Source of the DNA: Bacteriovoracaceae bacterium | Lineage (GTDB): Bacteria; Bdellovibrionota; Bacteriovoracia; Bacteriovoracales; Bacteriovoracaceae | Direction of reading: 5' to 3' | DNA: 5,342 bases | NCBI GenBank assembly: GCA_947440875.1 | Contig: CANETG010000204.1 | Span: forward strand, 1 to 5,342 | In this document: piece after piece, positions 1 through 5,271 of the stretch | Layout: the number at the start of each line of letters is the position of its first letter | How positions within the stretch are numbered: position 1 is the first letter of the stretch | Program-made: the position numbers and the translations under genes | The notes under the pieces: generated by a model | Told to the model about the DNA's origin: nothing | Seen by the model: only the letters and a program-made list of their open reading frames with translations | Databases searched by the model: none

Positions 1-329
1 TCAAGCTAGCGTTTACTTTTTTAGAGAGCTACGAATTTTCTTCACCCCAGTTAAAGTTGAAAGGGAGAGTGGGGGCAGTGAGAGTGAGTAGTGAGTTTGA
101 TCTTTGGTCAACGGAGCGCTACGGACTCTTTACCAAAAGAGGTGAGACGACACTTCAAGGAACGGTTGAGCATCCGCCCTGGGTCCTTCAAGATTTTCAT
201 GTGGACGAATTGGATGATCGATTTTCTTGTCTCATCGGCGAGCACCTCAGAATGAAAACTCTCATGGGGACGTCTTACAGTAAATCTCTCGATGTTCGTT
301 TCAGACCGTTTAAGAAGATGACGATTTAA
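1..329 (+). CDS. DUF2071 (YqjF-like) family protein, C-terminal part (5' end outside window)
   Basis: The reading frame is open from the window edge (first full codon at position 3) to the TAA at 327-329, giving 108 residues of a C-terminus. A TTG at 57 could be called as a start, but the upstream in-frame residues continue the same fold, so I treat the gene as truncated by the window. The family call rests on the pair STERYGLFTKR (about residues 36-46) and VEHPPWVLQ (about 55-63). These match the family's conserved pattern of an ERY-hydrophobic strand followed by a short strand and H-P-P-W-x-L. DUF2071/YqjF proteins are roughly 200-250 aa, soluble and without an assigned reaction, so no function is proposed. 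The gene converges on the photolyase gene, with 35 bp between stop codons. The family call is fairly sure from the motifs; full length and start cannot be seen. Confidence 0.75.
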   Translation, partial: KLAFTFLESYEFSSPQLKLKGRVGAVRVSSEFDLWSTERYGLFTKRGETTLQGTVEHPPWVLQDFHVDELDDRFSCLIGEHLRMKTLMGTSYSKSLDVRFRPFKKMTI

Positions 330-346
330 TCCCTGTATTCTCAGCC

Positions 347-363
347 GAGGATGGAGAGGATGG
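347..363. repeat. Two tandem copies of GAGGATGG between convergent genes
   Basis: GAGGATGG occurs at 347-354 and again at 356-363, a 9-base period with one base between copies. It fills most of the gap between the DUF2071 stop and the photolyase stop. I see no hairpin followed by a T-run in this 35-bp gap, so neither convergent gene has a recognisable intrinsic terminator here. The repeat is short and may be chance. Confidence 0.4.
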
Positions 364-364
364 G

Positions 365-1438
365 CTAATTTGTCTGCCACGTCCTAAGGTATGACCCTTG
401 AGGATCATAAGTTTCGAGCTGCTTTTTCACATTGAAGTAGCGTTGACCGCGAGGATCGACCCCTACTCCGGCAAGATACATCCAGTTCCCGAAGTTCGAA
501 TACACATCGTAATCAATGAGCTGCTCTTCGAATAATCTGGCACCAGAGCGCCAGTCAAGATTCAGATCGTTGATCCAGAAAGACGCAAAAATTTGCCGAG
601 CGCGGTTGGAGAGAAATCCCGTCGTCGTGAGTTCGGAAAGAGCGGCATGGAAAAATGGTTCATTCGTGAGCTCTCGAAGTTCATTGATGCTGTAATCTGG
701 GACTGGACTAAAGTCAGTCTTGCCGTGCAGACCTTTCTTCGAAAAATAGAGGCGCTTGTGATTTTGGTAGTGCCAGTAGAAGTACTCTCTCCACAAAAGT
801 TCGAAGACGATCCAGCCTGAAGATTTCGTTGCCCCATGATTTTCTTCGAAAGTTCGGACTTCATTGTATAAGTGGCGAACGTCGAGAACTCCGCAGCTCA
901 GGTAGGGTGAAAACTTCGTTGATCCATCACGGCCAGTGAGTTCATTGCGAGTATCAAGGTAGGATGCGGGAAGTTTTTTTTCTCGAAAATAATAGTTGAG
1001 CTCGTCAGCGACTTCCGAATCCCAAGGAAGAACGGCTCCGGAATAAAAGTCGGGAAGAATTTCCTCGGCGAGTTTTCGAAACGGAGTAAATGTTTCTGGC
1101 AGGTCAAACGGGAGTGAGGAGAAGAGGCGATTTTGTTCCGGATAAATACGAGCACCAAAAGCGTTTATTTCATATATCGCGTCCCAGGAAAGAGCGACGT
1201 CAAAATCTTGCTCTTCAACGTGCTCACTCCACTGCGCCGTGGGAAATAATTTCTTCAGTTCAGAGAACCGCTTCTGAAAAAAATCCAGCTGATTTTGCGT
1301 GTAATAAATGGGAGCATACAGAATTTCTGTGCTTTCTAAATGAGCATGCTTCTTGAGGAGATAGAGATTGTTTTGGACGAGGATACGTTGCATCTCATTA
1401 TCGTATCGCAATAAACCATTTTGACGATTGACGTTCAT
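365..1438 (-). CDS. Compact CRY-DASH-like photolyase/cryptochrome
   Basis: A predicted flavoprotein of 357 aa from the ATG at 1438 (a GTG directly before it at 1441 is the other option; neither has a clear Shine-Dalgarno, and an in-frame TAA lies 12 codons before the ATG). Family members bind FAD and repair UV pyrimidine dimers with light, or act as blue-light receptors; CRY-DASH proteins prefer single-stranded DNA. Motifs in order: RYDN (about 11-14, the usual RLHDN), LPFDLPETFTPFRK (about 109-122), TRNELTG then STKFSPYLSCG (about 163-183), FELLWREYF (about 212-220), TGFLSNRARQ (about 273-282), LDWRSG (about 294-299), and LIDYDVYSNFGNW (about 307-319) with the Asn expected near flavin N5. 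The last motif and the TRN-STKFSP block point to the DASH type. Oddities: the family is usually about 430-490 aa. Here the N-terminal antenna domain is shortened, the linker after FRK is cut to a few dozen residues, and the protein stops four residues after the W of YLRTW. The Trp equivalents at about 296 and 319 are present; the third (in the usual WQxGxTGYPxVDA segment) appears absent. It lies 36 bp downstream of the exported-protein gene on the same strand. Confidence 0.9.
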   Translation of the reverse strand: MNVNRQNGLLRYDNEMQRILVQNNLYLLKKHAHLESTEILYAPIYYTQNQLDFFQKRFSELKKLFPTAQWSEHVEEQDFDVALSWDAIYEINAFGARIYPEQNRLFSSLPFDLPETFTPFRKLAEEILPDFYSGAVLPWDSEVADELNYYFREKKLPASYLDTRNELTGRDGSTKFSPYLSCGVLDVRHLYNEVRTFEENHGATKSSGWIVFELLWREYFYWHYQNHKRLYFSKKGLHGKTDFSPVPDYSINELRELTNEPFFHAALSELTTTGFLSNRARQIFASFWINDLNLDWRSGARLFEEQLIDYDVYSNFGNWMYLAGVGVDPRGQRYFNVKKQLETYDPQGSYLRTWQTN

Positions 1439-1474
1439 CACTTGTCGAAGAAAATTACTTACTGTTTTAGTTTT

Positions 1475-3064
1475 TTAATTAAAGAGTTGATTCACCCAAT
1501 GCTGAATTAACGTTCCAGTCAAAGTATTGATTCTATCCGGAGCCTTCGGCGAAAGCTCGGCAAGATCGTCGCCCACCTGAATCGTTTGCAAGATCACCAC
1601 GGGATTTTTCCCATCACGAATGAAGGCCTTCACCAAAGCGTCCTGGAAGTTCCTCGGTATGGTGAGGTTGAGATTTTTTCTTCCTTTCAGGAGAGTGGAA
1701 ATCTGCGTGTCGATATTATCCGGAAGAAGTTCAACGTTTCTAAACTTAGCATCGGGTTTCACTGCTCTTCCCATACTTCTGGCCATCTTTGAAAGAAGTG
1801 GTGTCTTAGGGGATGAGTTAAGAACATCAATCAAGACATTTCCTGTGTCGTGCACACAGCTCGTCATCAGAGTCACTCGCGCCATGCCGTGACCAAAGCC
1901 CGATCGGTAGCCAGTCGCCATTTCATCGAACGCATTTTCAAGACGCTCCTGAAATCCTTCGCCCATTCCTTCCATCGGATAAAGGGCATCATTCATCGGA
2001 CGCACAAACGAGCGGCCGCGGTAGAGATTTCCGGTGTAGGCATGACCGTGATAAGACGCCGCGAAGACTCCTTGCTTGGATTGACCATAGACTTGTTTAT
2101 AGATCACATCGTAAACGAGCTCCCCGGTAATCGGATGCGGTTTAATTTCGGCGACGCCAAGGCCCGAGTGACCGCGGAATTTTCCGAGGGTCGTTCCCTG
2201 ATCATTGTAACTTCCGAAGGAGTGAACGAGGAGGAATTTCTCTCCATTCTTAAACGCCTCTGGAGTTTTGTTATCTTTTGAAACATACGAGATTTGAGTC
2301 GCAGTCGTTTTTGATGAGTCATTCATGCGCCAATAGTCTTTGAGATTTTTAAACTTCTCCGACAGATTCCCTTGAACTCTATGAAGAGCGTAAGGCTCGA
2401 TCGACTCGACAACGAACTCACCATTTTCAGAATGACCGAAAATATCCCAGCCCGTTTGATTGATGGAATGGTTTTCAACCCCTTTCAGTGCAATGGATTG
2501 ATCAGCACTAATGGGAAGGTGACGTTTAAAATCAAGCCGGACACTTTCTTGTTTCCCATCAAAGTGCTGAACTTCGGCGCGGTCGCCATCAACTTTAAGA
2601 AATTTCACGACACACCGTTGGTCGCCGTCAAGGAGCACTGGCTCCCGAGAGATGGTGAGAGTTTCACCGTCCTCTGAGAGGGAAACGTGACTCAGAGACG
2701 CGCGGATCACATCATTGGGACGCGAATGCGAAAGACTCTCGAGGGGCGATACTTTTTTCCAGCCGTCGACTCCAGAAGCCACGATGAGTTGATCTTTCTC
2801 TTTCCAGTAAAGGGCTTTGGGTCCAAAGGTCACATCGTAGCGAAGATCGGCAAGTGCACCTTTCTGAACCAAGCGGACGATCTTTCCTTTTAAGAATTTG
2901 TGGGAAACGGGAGTGTTCTCGAGCTCCATCTGAATACTTCCATCGCTTCTTCTGTCTGAAAGACTGGGCGGAAGAAGTTTTCCAGACCACTCAGCGGTGG
3001 GCACACACTTGGCCCATGATTGTGCTGAGAGAAGAAGAGTCGAGGCAAATAAAATTGTACGCAT
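1475..3064 (-). CDS. Exported 529-aa protein of unknown function
   Basis: The chosen start is the ATG at 3064. It has AGGAAAGGGA six bases upstream and opens directly into a signal peptide: MR, a hydrophobic core to about residue 13, then AQSWA with likely cleavage after Ala18. The frame stays open for 83 codons upstream to 3313, but that would bury the signal peptide inside the protein. Cys20 follows a Lys, not the small residue of a lipobox, so a lipoprotein is unlikely; I expect a periplasmic or secreted protein. Residues 40-190 look beta-rich with charged turns. Residues 270-345 hold the most motif-like part: FLLVHSFGSYND, GKFRGHSGLGVAEI, YDVIYKQVYG and SYHGHAYTGNLYRG. They are followed by GHGMARVTLMTSCVHDTGNVLIDVL at about 391-415. 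Its GHS followed about 100 residues later by a Cys before a helix vaguely recalls DUF4105/Lnb-N-type (NlpC/P60-like) domains; this is speculation. There are only three cysteines (20, 151, 403), and no transmembrane segment after the signal peptide. It precedes the photolyase gene by 36 bp with no terminator between, suggesting an operon. I do not recognise the family. Confidence 0.82.
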   Translation of the reverse strand: MRTILFASTLLLSAQSWAKCVPTAEWSGKLLPPSLSDRRSDGSIQMELENTPVSHKFLKGKIVRLVQKGALADLRYDVTFGPKALYWKEKDQLIVASGVDGWKKVSPLESLSHSRPNDVIRASLSHVSLSEDGETLTISREPVLLDGDQRCVVKFLKVDGDRAEVQHFDGKQESVRLDFKRHLPISADQSIALKGVENHSINQTGWDIFGHSENGEFVVESIEPYALHRVQGNLSEKFKNLKDYWRMNDSSKTTATQISYVSKDNKTPEAFKNGEKFLLVHSFGSYNDQGTTLGKFRGHSGLGVAEIKPHPITGELVYDVIYKQVYGQSKQGVFAASYHGHAYTGNLYRGRSFVRPMNDALYPMEGMGEGFQERLENAFDEMATGYRSGFGHGMARVTLMTSCVHDTGNVLIDVLNSSPKTPLLSKMARSMGRAVKPDAKFRNVELLPDNIDTQISTLLKGRKNLNLTIPRNFQDALVKAFIRDGKNPVVILQTIQVGDDLAELSPKAPDRINTLTGTLIQHWVNQLFN

Positions 3065-3070
3065 GATGAT

Positions 3071-3080
3071 TCCCTTTCCT
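3071..3080 (-). promoter_or_regulatory. Ribosome binding site deciding the start of the 529-aa protein
   Basis: On the - strand this reads AGGAAAGGGA, six bases before the ATG at 3064. It is the only good purine-rich Shine-Dalgarno in front of an in-frame ATG that also leads into a signal peptide, so it fixes the start against the longer open frame reaching 3313. Confidence 0.65.
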
Positions 3081-3090
3081 AAGAGCTTAG
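3079..3090. repeat. Short inverted repeat CTAAG-AG-CTTAG next to the RBS
   Basis: Perfect 5-base arms with a 2-base centre, touching the upstream end of the Shine-Dalgarno of the 529-aa protein. The centre is too small for a stable RNA hairpin loop, so if it is functional a DNA-binding site is more likely. It may be chance. Confidence 0.3.
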
Positions 3091-3320
3091 ACGGAGTCTT
3101 TCTTTCATACAGACCGAGTGAAGAAAATACATCACCAACTGTATAGACTTTGGACAGTACCAAACTATCATATCGAAAGTTTTGGTCAGGCGAGCGTTTT
3201 CCTAGGCGGGGGACGTTGATTTCGTGAATGTTAGAGGGGGGGAGACAAAGTCGCTTTGGATTTAAGGGAACCAAAATCGCTAATATAAAATTAATTAAAG
3301 ATTTTTCAGGCACAGACCGA

Positions 3321-3326
3321 TGGAGG
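3321..3326 (+). promoter_or_regulatory. Ribosome binding site of the 11-cysteine protein
   Basis: TGGAGG ends four bases before the ATG at 3331. It is a strong Shine-Dalgarno match at slightly short spacing, and it supports both the start and the reality of this small unrecognised gene. Confidence 0.7.
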
Positions 3327-3330
3327 ATTT

Positions 3331-3843
3331 ATGAAAAAAAATTTAATCCTCGTTGGAATTTTCCTGAGTCTCAACTCTTATGCAGAAAATAGACCGCTAT
3401 CTACCAAATGCTTAGAGAATGATCATTCAAATGAATGTTTGGCCGCCAGACATGCAGTCAATCTTAGTGAGTACGTTAAAACGAACCTTGAATGTTCTCC
3501 GACCCATGAGCAGATTTTGGTAAGAAATACTCCTGAAGAAGAATGCAGAAGTAATTTCATTTACCGCCCTACAGGCGAATACTGGTGGCCTAAATGTACA
3601 GGGGACCAATTTATATGCATAGTTGAGCCTGGACAGTCACCTCGATTCGAAGCCAGAAACCGTCCTATTGTTCGGCAAATGTGTCCACAACTCTTTGGAA
3701 GACCGAATCCAGCTCCACCTAGACGAGATCCTATTCCTGGTCTAATAATAGAAACTGAAAGACGGTTGTGTGCAGATTATTGTCGGAGACCAGAGGGTCT
3801 TGATCGCCCTCGAAATTGCGATTGCGCTAATATTTTCTACTAG
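3331..3843 (+). CDS. Small exported cysteine-rich protein, unknown function
   Basis: 170 aa. A good ribosome binding site, a classical signal peptide (MKKN, hydrophobic core 5-14, NSYA with likely cleavage after Ala18) and a clear stop support a real gene. The mature part of about 152 residues has 11 cysteines at 27, 36, 55, 72, 89, 96, 118, 147, 151, 163 and 165, all after the cleavage site. Export to an oxidising compartment would allow up to five disulfides with one Cys left over. The last four Cys form a compact C-x3-C then C-x-C group near the C-terminus. A proline- and arginine-rich stretch (about 124-136) separates it from the rest and looks like a flexible linker. YWWPKC (about 84-89) is an aromatic cluster typical of a small folded core. 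There is no lipobox and no second membrane segment. No enzyme motif is visible and I do not recognise the family. It diverges from the 529-aa exported-protein gene and is followed by a 245-bp gap, so it is probably transcribed alone. Metal binding by the Cys instead of disulfides is possible. Confidence 0.75.
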   Translation: MKKNLILVGIFLSLNSYAENRPLSTKCLENDHSNECLAARHAVNLSEYVKTNLECSPTHEQILVRNTPEEECRSNFIYRPTGEYWWPKCTGDQFICIVEPGQSPRFEARNRPIVRQMCPQLFGRPNPAPPRRDPIPGLIIETERRLCADYCRRPEGLDRPRNCDCANIFY

Positions 3844-3949
3844 AGCGAAATGTTAAGTCGCACAAGATCTCAGGCTCACTTGGAGAATTTCATTTACTTG
3901 GACTTTTTGCCCCAGCGACAAAGAGGGATTTTAGAGTCGATTTGAGCAA

Positions 3950-3961
3950 TCTCTCGAGAGA
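3950..3961. repeat. Perfect 12-bp palindrome TCTCTCGAGAGA
   Basis: The sequence is exactly self-complementary with no spacer. It is flanked by a looser inverted pair, GGATTT (from about 3926) and AAATCC (about 3961-3966), so the whole could fold into a nested stem. As DNA it is a possible site for a dimeric protein; as RNA it would need a loop from its centre. It lies about 110 bases after the stop of the 11-cysteine gene. Confidence 0.4.
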
Positions 3962-4042
3962 AATCCTTGAATCATTTTAGCATCATCACCAATCAACAAA
4001 GAGCATGAAAAAATCGACTTAGCTTTTAGCCGAAAATTTTAT

Positions 4043-4085
4043 TCACTCAAAACCACCAAACGAGTTGAGTTGAAAACTCACTCAA
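4043..4085 (-). terminator. Repeat/hairpin cluster just downstream of the SEC-C gene
   Basis: TCACTCAA occurs twice (4043-4050 and 4078-4085), and its partial complement TTGAGT lies between (4065-4070). On the - strand, starting four bases after the SEC-C stop codon, the RNA can form a stem of TGAGTT/AACTCA (4066-4071 with 4075-4080) around a 3-base loop. A single bulge lets it extend by GAG/CTC to about nine pairs. There is no clean T-run immediately after the stem, so intrinsic termination is only a possibility. The middle element could instead pair with either outer copy, giving mutually exclusive folds. Confidence 0.35.
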
Positions 4086-4088
4086 TAA

Positions 4089-4283
4089 TTATTTCCCGCA
4101 GCACTTCTTAAACTTTTTAAGACTTCCGCACGGACAATCATCATTCCTGCCGACTTTTGGTAACTGGCGAACAATGGGAGCAAGCGGGTGGTGATGTTGA
4201 CAACCTGGACCGTGCACGTGTCCAGGTTCATCGTGGGTATGAATTTCCTGCGGTTTAACGAGCTCTTTGTTTTGTGTGTTCAT
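4089..4283 (-). CDS. Small SEC-C motif protein with a His-rich N-terminal segment
   Basis: 64 aa. The C-terminal 22 residues carry a SEC-C zinc motif: VGRNDDCPCGS then KKFKKCCG, with Cys at 50, 52, 61 and 62 (C-x-C-x8-C-C). This is the same motif as the C-terminal tail of SecA, where it binds zinc and helps contact SecB and ribosomes. It also occurs in many small stand-alone proteins of unknown role. The N-terminal half has His at 15, 17, 22, 24, 30, 31 and 32 and Cys28 (HTHDEPGHVHGPGCQHHH), which looks like a second metal-binding segment. A short linker (33-42) joins them. There is no signal peptide, so it is probably cytoplasmic. It has no strong Shine-Dalgarno (AAGAA about five bases before the ATG is the best). 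Its start is 49 bases from the divergent peptidase start. Roles in zinc handling or as a SecA-tail-like adaptor are guesses; the motif itself is certain. Confidence 0.88.
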   Translation of the reverse strand: MNTQNKELVKPQEIHTHDEPGHVHGPGCQHHHPLAPIVRQLPKVGRNDDCPCGSLKKFKKCCGK

Positions 4284-4332
4284 AGAGTTCTTATGCTATA
4301 AAAAGATGAAAAATTCAAGAGGAAGGATACGC
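4284..4332. promoter_or_regulatory. Very short divergent control region with a near-symmetric -10 element
   Basis: Only 49 bases separate the ATG codons of the SEC-C gene and the peptidase gene. At 4291-4301 lies TTATGCTATAA, whose arms TTAT and ATAA are inverted copies. It reads as a -10-like box on both strands: TATGCT or TATAAA on the +, TATAGC on the -. Used on the + strand it gives a leader of roughly 25-30 bases, used on the - strand one of about five bases. Neither direction has a good -35 at the normal distance. Either promoter could instead lie inside the neighbouring gene. Confidence 0.4.
4320..4326 (+). promoter_or_regulatory. Ribosome binding site deciding the peptidase start
   Basis: AGGAAGG ends six bases before the ATG at 4333. 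Two earlier in-frame starts (4267 and ATG 4306) would translate through this site and through the promoter region, and the 4267 start overlaps the SEC-C coding region, so 4333 is preferred. Confidence 0.7.
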
Positions 4333-5214
4333 ATGCCTTGGACCTTAGAAGATAAAGATAGCTGGCGAAATGAGCAGAACATCAAGCGCTCTTATCAAGA
4401 TGAAGTTCTCGCTAAAATTGAAAATCTCAAGTCTCACGTTACCGTCACCAGCTACGGTGCGCTCTCATATGATCCCGCTCGCTATCCGCTATTTTATCTG
4501 AGGTCTCAAGGGGGCGAAGGAAAAAAAACGATTCTGATCACTGGCGGAGTTCATGGGTACGAAACCAGTGGGGTCCAAGGGGCGCTTCGCTTCATGGAAA
4601 CAGAAGTGGCAAATTTCTCACAAGATTTTGATATCATCTGTTTCCCCTGCTTGAGCCCATGGGCCTATGAAACGATTAATCGCTGGAACCCCCTGGCCAT
4701 CGATCCCAATCGATCTTTCTTTGTCAAAAGTCCTGCGGAAGAATGTCATTATTTTTTGGAAGCCATGAATTCTCTCGACGTAAAAATATTCGCGCATTTT
4801 GATCTCCACGAAACGACTGACACTGACAATACCGTTTTTAGGCCCGCTCTCCAGGAAAGGGATGGGAAGGTTCAAGAATTTTCAGAGATTCCAGATGGAT
4901 TCTATCTCGTTGGCGATACGAGATCTCCTGAGCCAGCTTTCCAGAAGGCGATTATCGATTCTGTGAAAAAGATCACCCACATCGCTCCTCCCGACGGCGA
5001 AGGAAAAATTATCGGGGTTCGACTCGCCCAGGAAGGTGTGGTCAATTATGATAAGAGAAAGTTATTTCTCTGTGGGGGCTTCTCAGACGCTCGCTTCATC
5101 ACAACGACCGAGGTCTATCCGGATAGTCCCAAAGCAACGCCTGAAATATGTACTCTTGCGCAAGTCGCGGCCCTCACCGGTGGAATAAACTTTGTGAAAA
5201 GTTTTGAGAGTTAG
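4333..5214 (+). CDS. M14-family metallocarboxypeptidase, cytoplasmic
   Basis: 293 aa, a usual length for the compact bacterial M14 type. M14 enzymes are zinc carboxypeptidases that remove C-terminal residues from peptides; related branches cleave gamma-glutamyl or acyl-amino-acid bonds. Expected residues are all visible. The zinc pair is in GGVHGYET (His74, Glu77, the HxxE of the family). The substrate-binding Asn-Arg is in DPNRSF (Asn126-Arg127). The third zinc ligand is His159 in HFDLHET. The probable catalytic Glu is Glu260 in ITTTEVYPDSP. Beta strands KTILITGG (about 65-72) and DIICFPCLSP (about 100-109) frame the active site as in the fold. There is no signal peptide, so it acts in the cytoplasm, perhaps on peptidoglycan-derived or other short peptides; the substrate cannot be told from sequence. 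The DLHET and TTTEVYP forms resemble the REP34-like M14 subgroup, from memory. It diverges from the SEC-C gene across 49 bp and is followed 57 bp later by a DUF3253 gene on the same strand. Confidence 0.88.
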   Translation: MPWTLEDKDSWRNEQNIKRSYQDEVLAKIENLKSHVTVTSYGALSYDPARYPLFYLRSQGGEGKKTILITGGVHGYETSGVQGALRFMETEVANFSQDFDIICFPCLSPWAYETINRWNPLAIDPNRSFFVKSPAEECHYFLEAMNSLDVKIFAHFDLHETTDTDNTVFRPALQERDGKVQEFSEIPDGFYLVGDTRSPEPAFQKAIIDSVKKITHIAPPDGEGKIIGVRLAQEGVVNYDKRKLFLCGGFSDARFITTTEVYPDSPKATPEICTLAQVAALTGGINFVKSFES

Positions 5215-5271
5215 TTCCTCATTGGGTAACTTTATTGTCTTTCCATGAATTTGGTCGGAAAATAAGCTTTG

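Larger units (their letters stand above)
3065..3330. promoter_or_regulatory. Divergent promoter region between the two exported-protein genes
   Basis: These 266 bases separate two genes transcribed away from each other, so both promoters should lie here. For the - strand gene, TATGAT (complement of 3167-3172) is a good -10 candidate about 100 bases before the start, but no matching -35 was found at the usual distance. For the + strand gene, an AT-rich stretch at 3281-3297 contains TAATAT (3281-3286) and the overlapping TATAAA (3284-3289) as -10 candidates, about 40 bases before the start, again with a poor -35. A spaced inverted repeat ACTGT (3138-3142) / ACAGT (3154-3158) lies just downstream of the TATGAT on the - strand and could be an operator. 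A run of seven G sits at 3236-3242. Promoter positions are tentative. Confidence 0.45.
3844..4088. other. Gene-free gap between convergent genes
   Basis: No convincing reading frame in either direction: possible frames are short and lack a ribosome binding site. The gap sits between the stops of the 11-cysteine gene and the SEC-C gene, so it should hold both 3' ends. It contains a perfect palindrome at 3950-3961 and a repeat cluster at 4043-4085, described separately. I see no GC-rich hairpin plus T-run that would be a standard terminator for the + strand gene. Confidence 0.6.

Noticed and set aside
108..380. 90-codon - strand frame over the DUF2071 3' end and the photolyase 3' end
   Set aside because: Its residues do not resemble the missing photolyase C-terminal extension, so it does not indicate a frameshift in the photolyase; it mirrors the DUF2071 coding frame.
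1850..2281. 143-codon + strand frame opposite the exported-protein gene
   Set aside because: No ribosome binding site and low-complexity composition without a domain; it is an antisense shadow of a gene with much better support.
3065..3313. Longer open frame (83 more codons) upstream of the 529-aa protein
   Set aside because: It would place the signal peptide internally, has no ribosome binding site at its start and would cover the divergent promoter region. The ATG at 3064 has a good Shine-Dalgarno and opens with a signal peptide.
3331..3843. Lipoprotein call for the two exported proteins
   Set aside because: Neither signal peptide has a Cys directly after a lipobox: the 529-aa protein has Lys before its Cys20, and the first Cys of the small protein is at 27.
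4267..4332. 22-residue N-terminal extension of the peptidase
   Set aside because: It would overlap the SEC-C coding start and run through the promoter and the Shine-Dalgarno at 4320-4326; the ATG at 4333 is better placed.
5209..5231. Inverted repeat AGTTA/TAACT after the peptidase as a terminator
   Set aside because: Only five AT-rich pairs with a 13-base loop and no continuous T-run; too weak to call.
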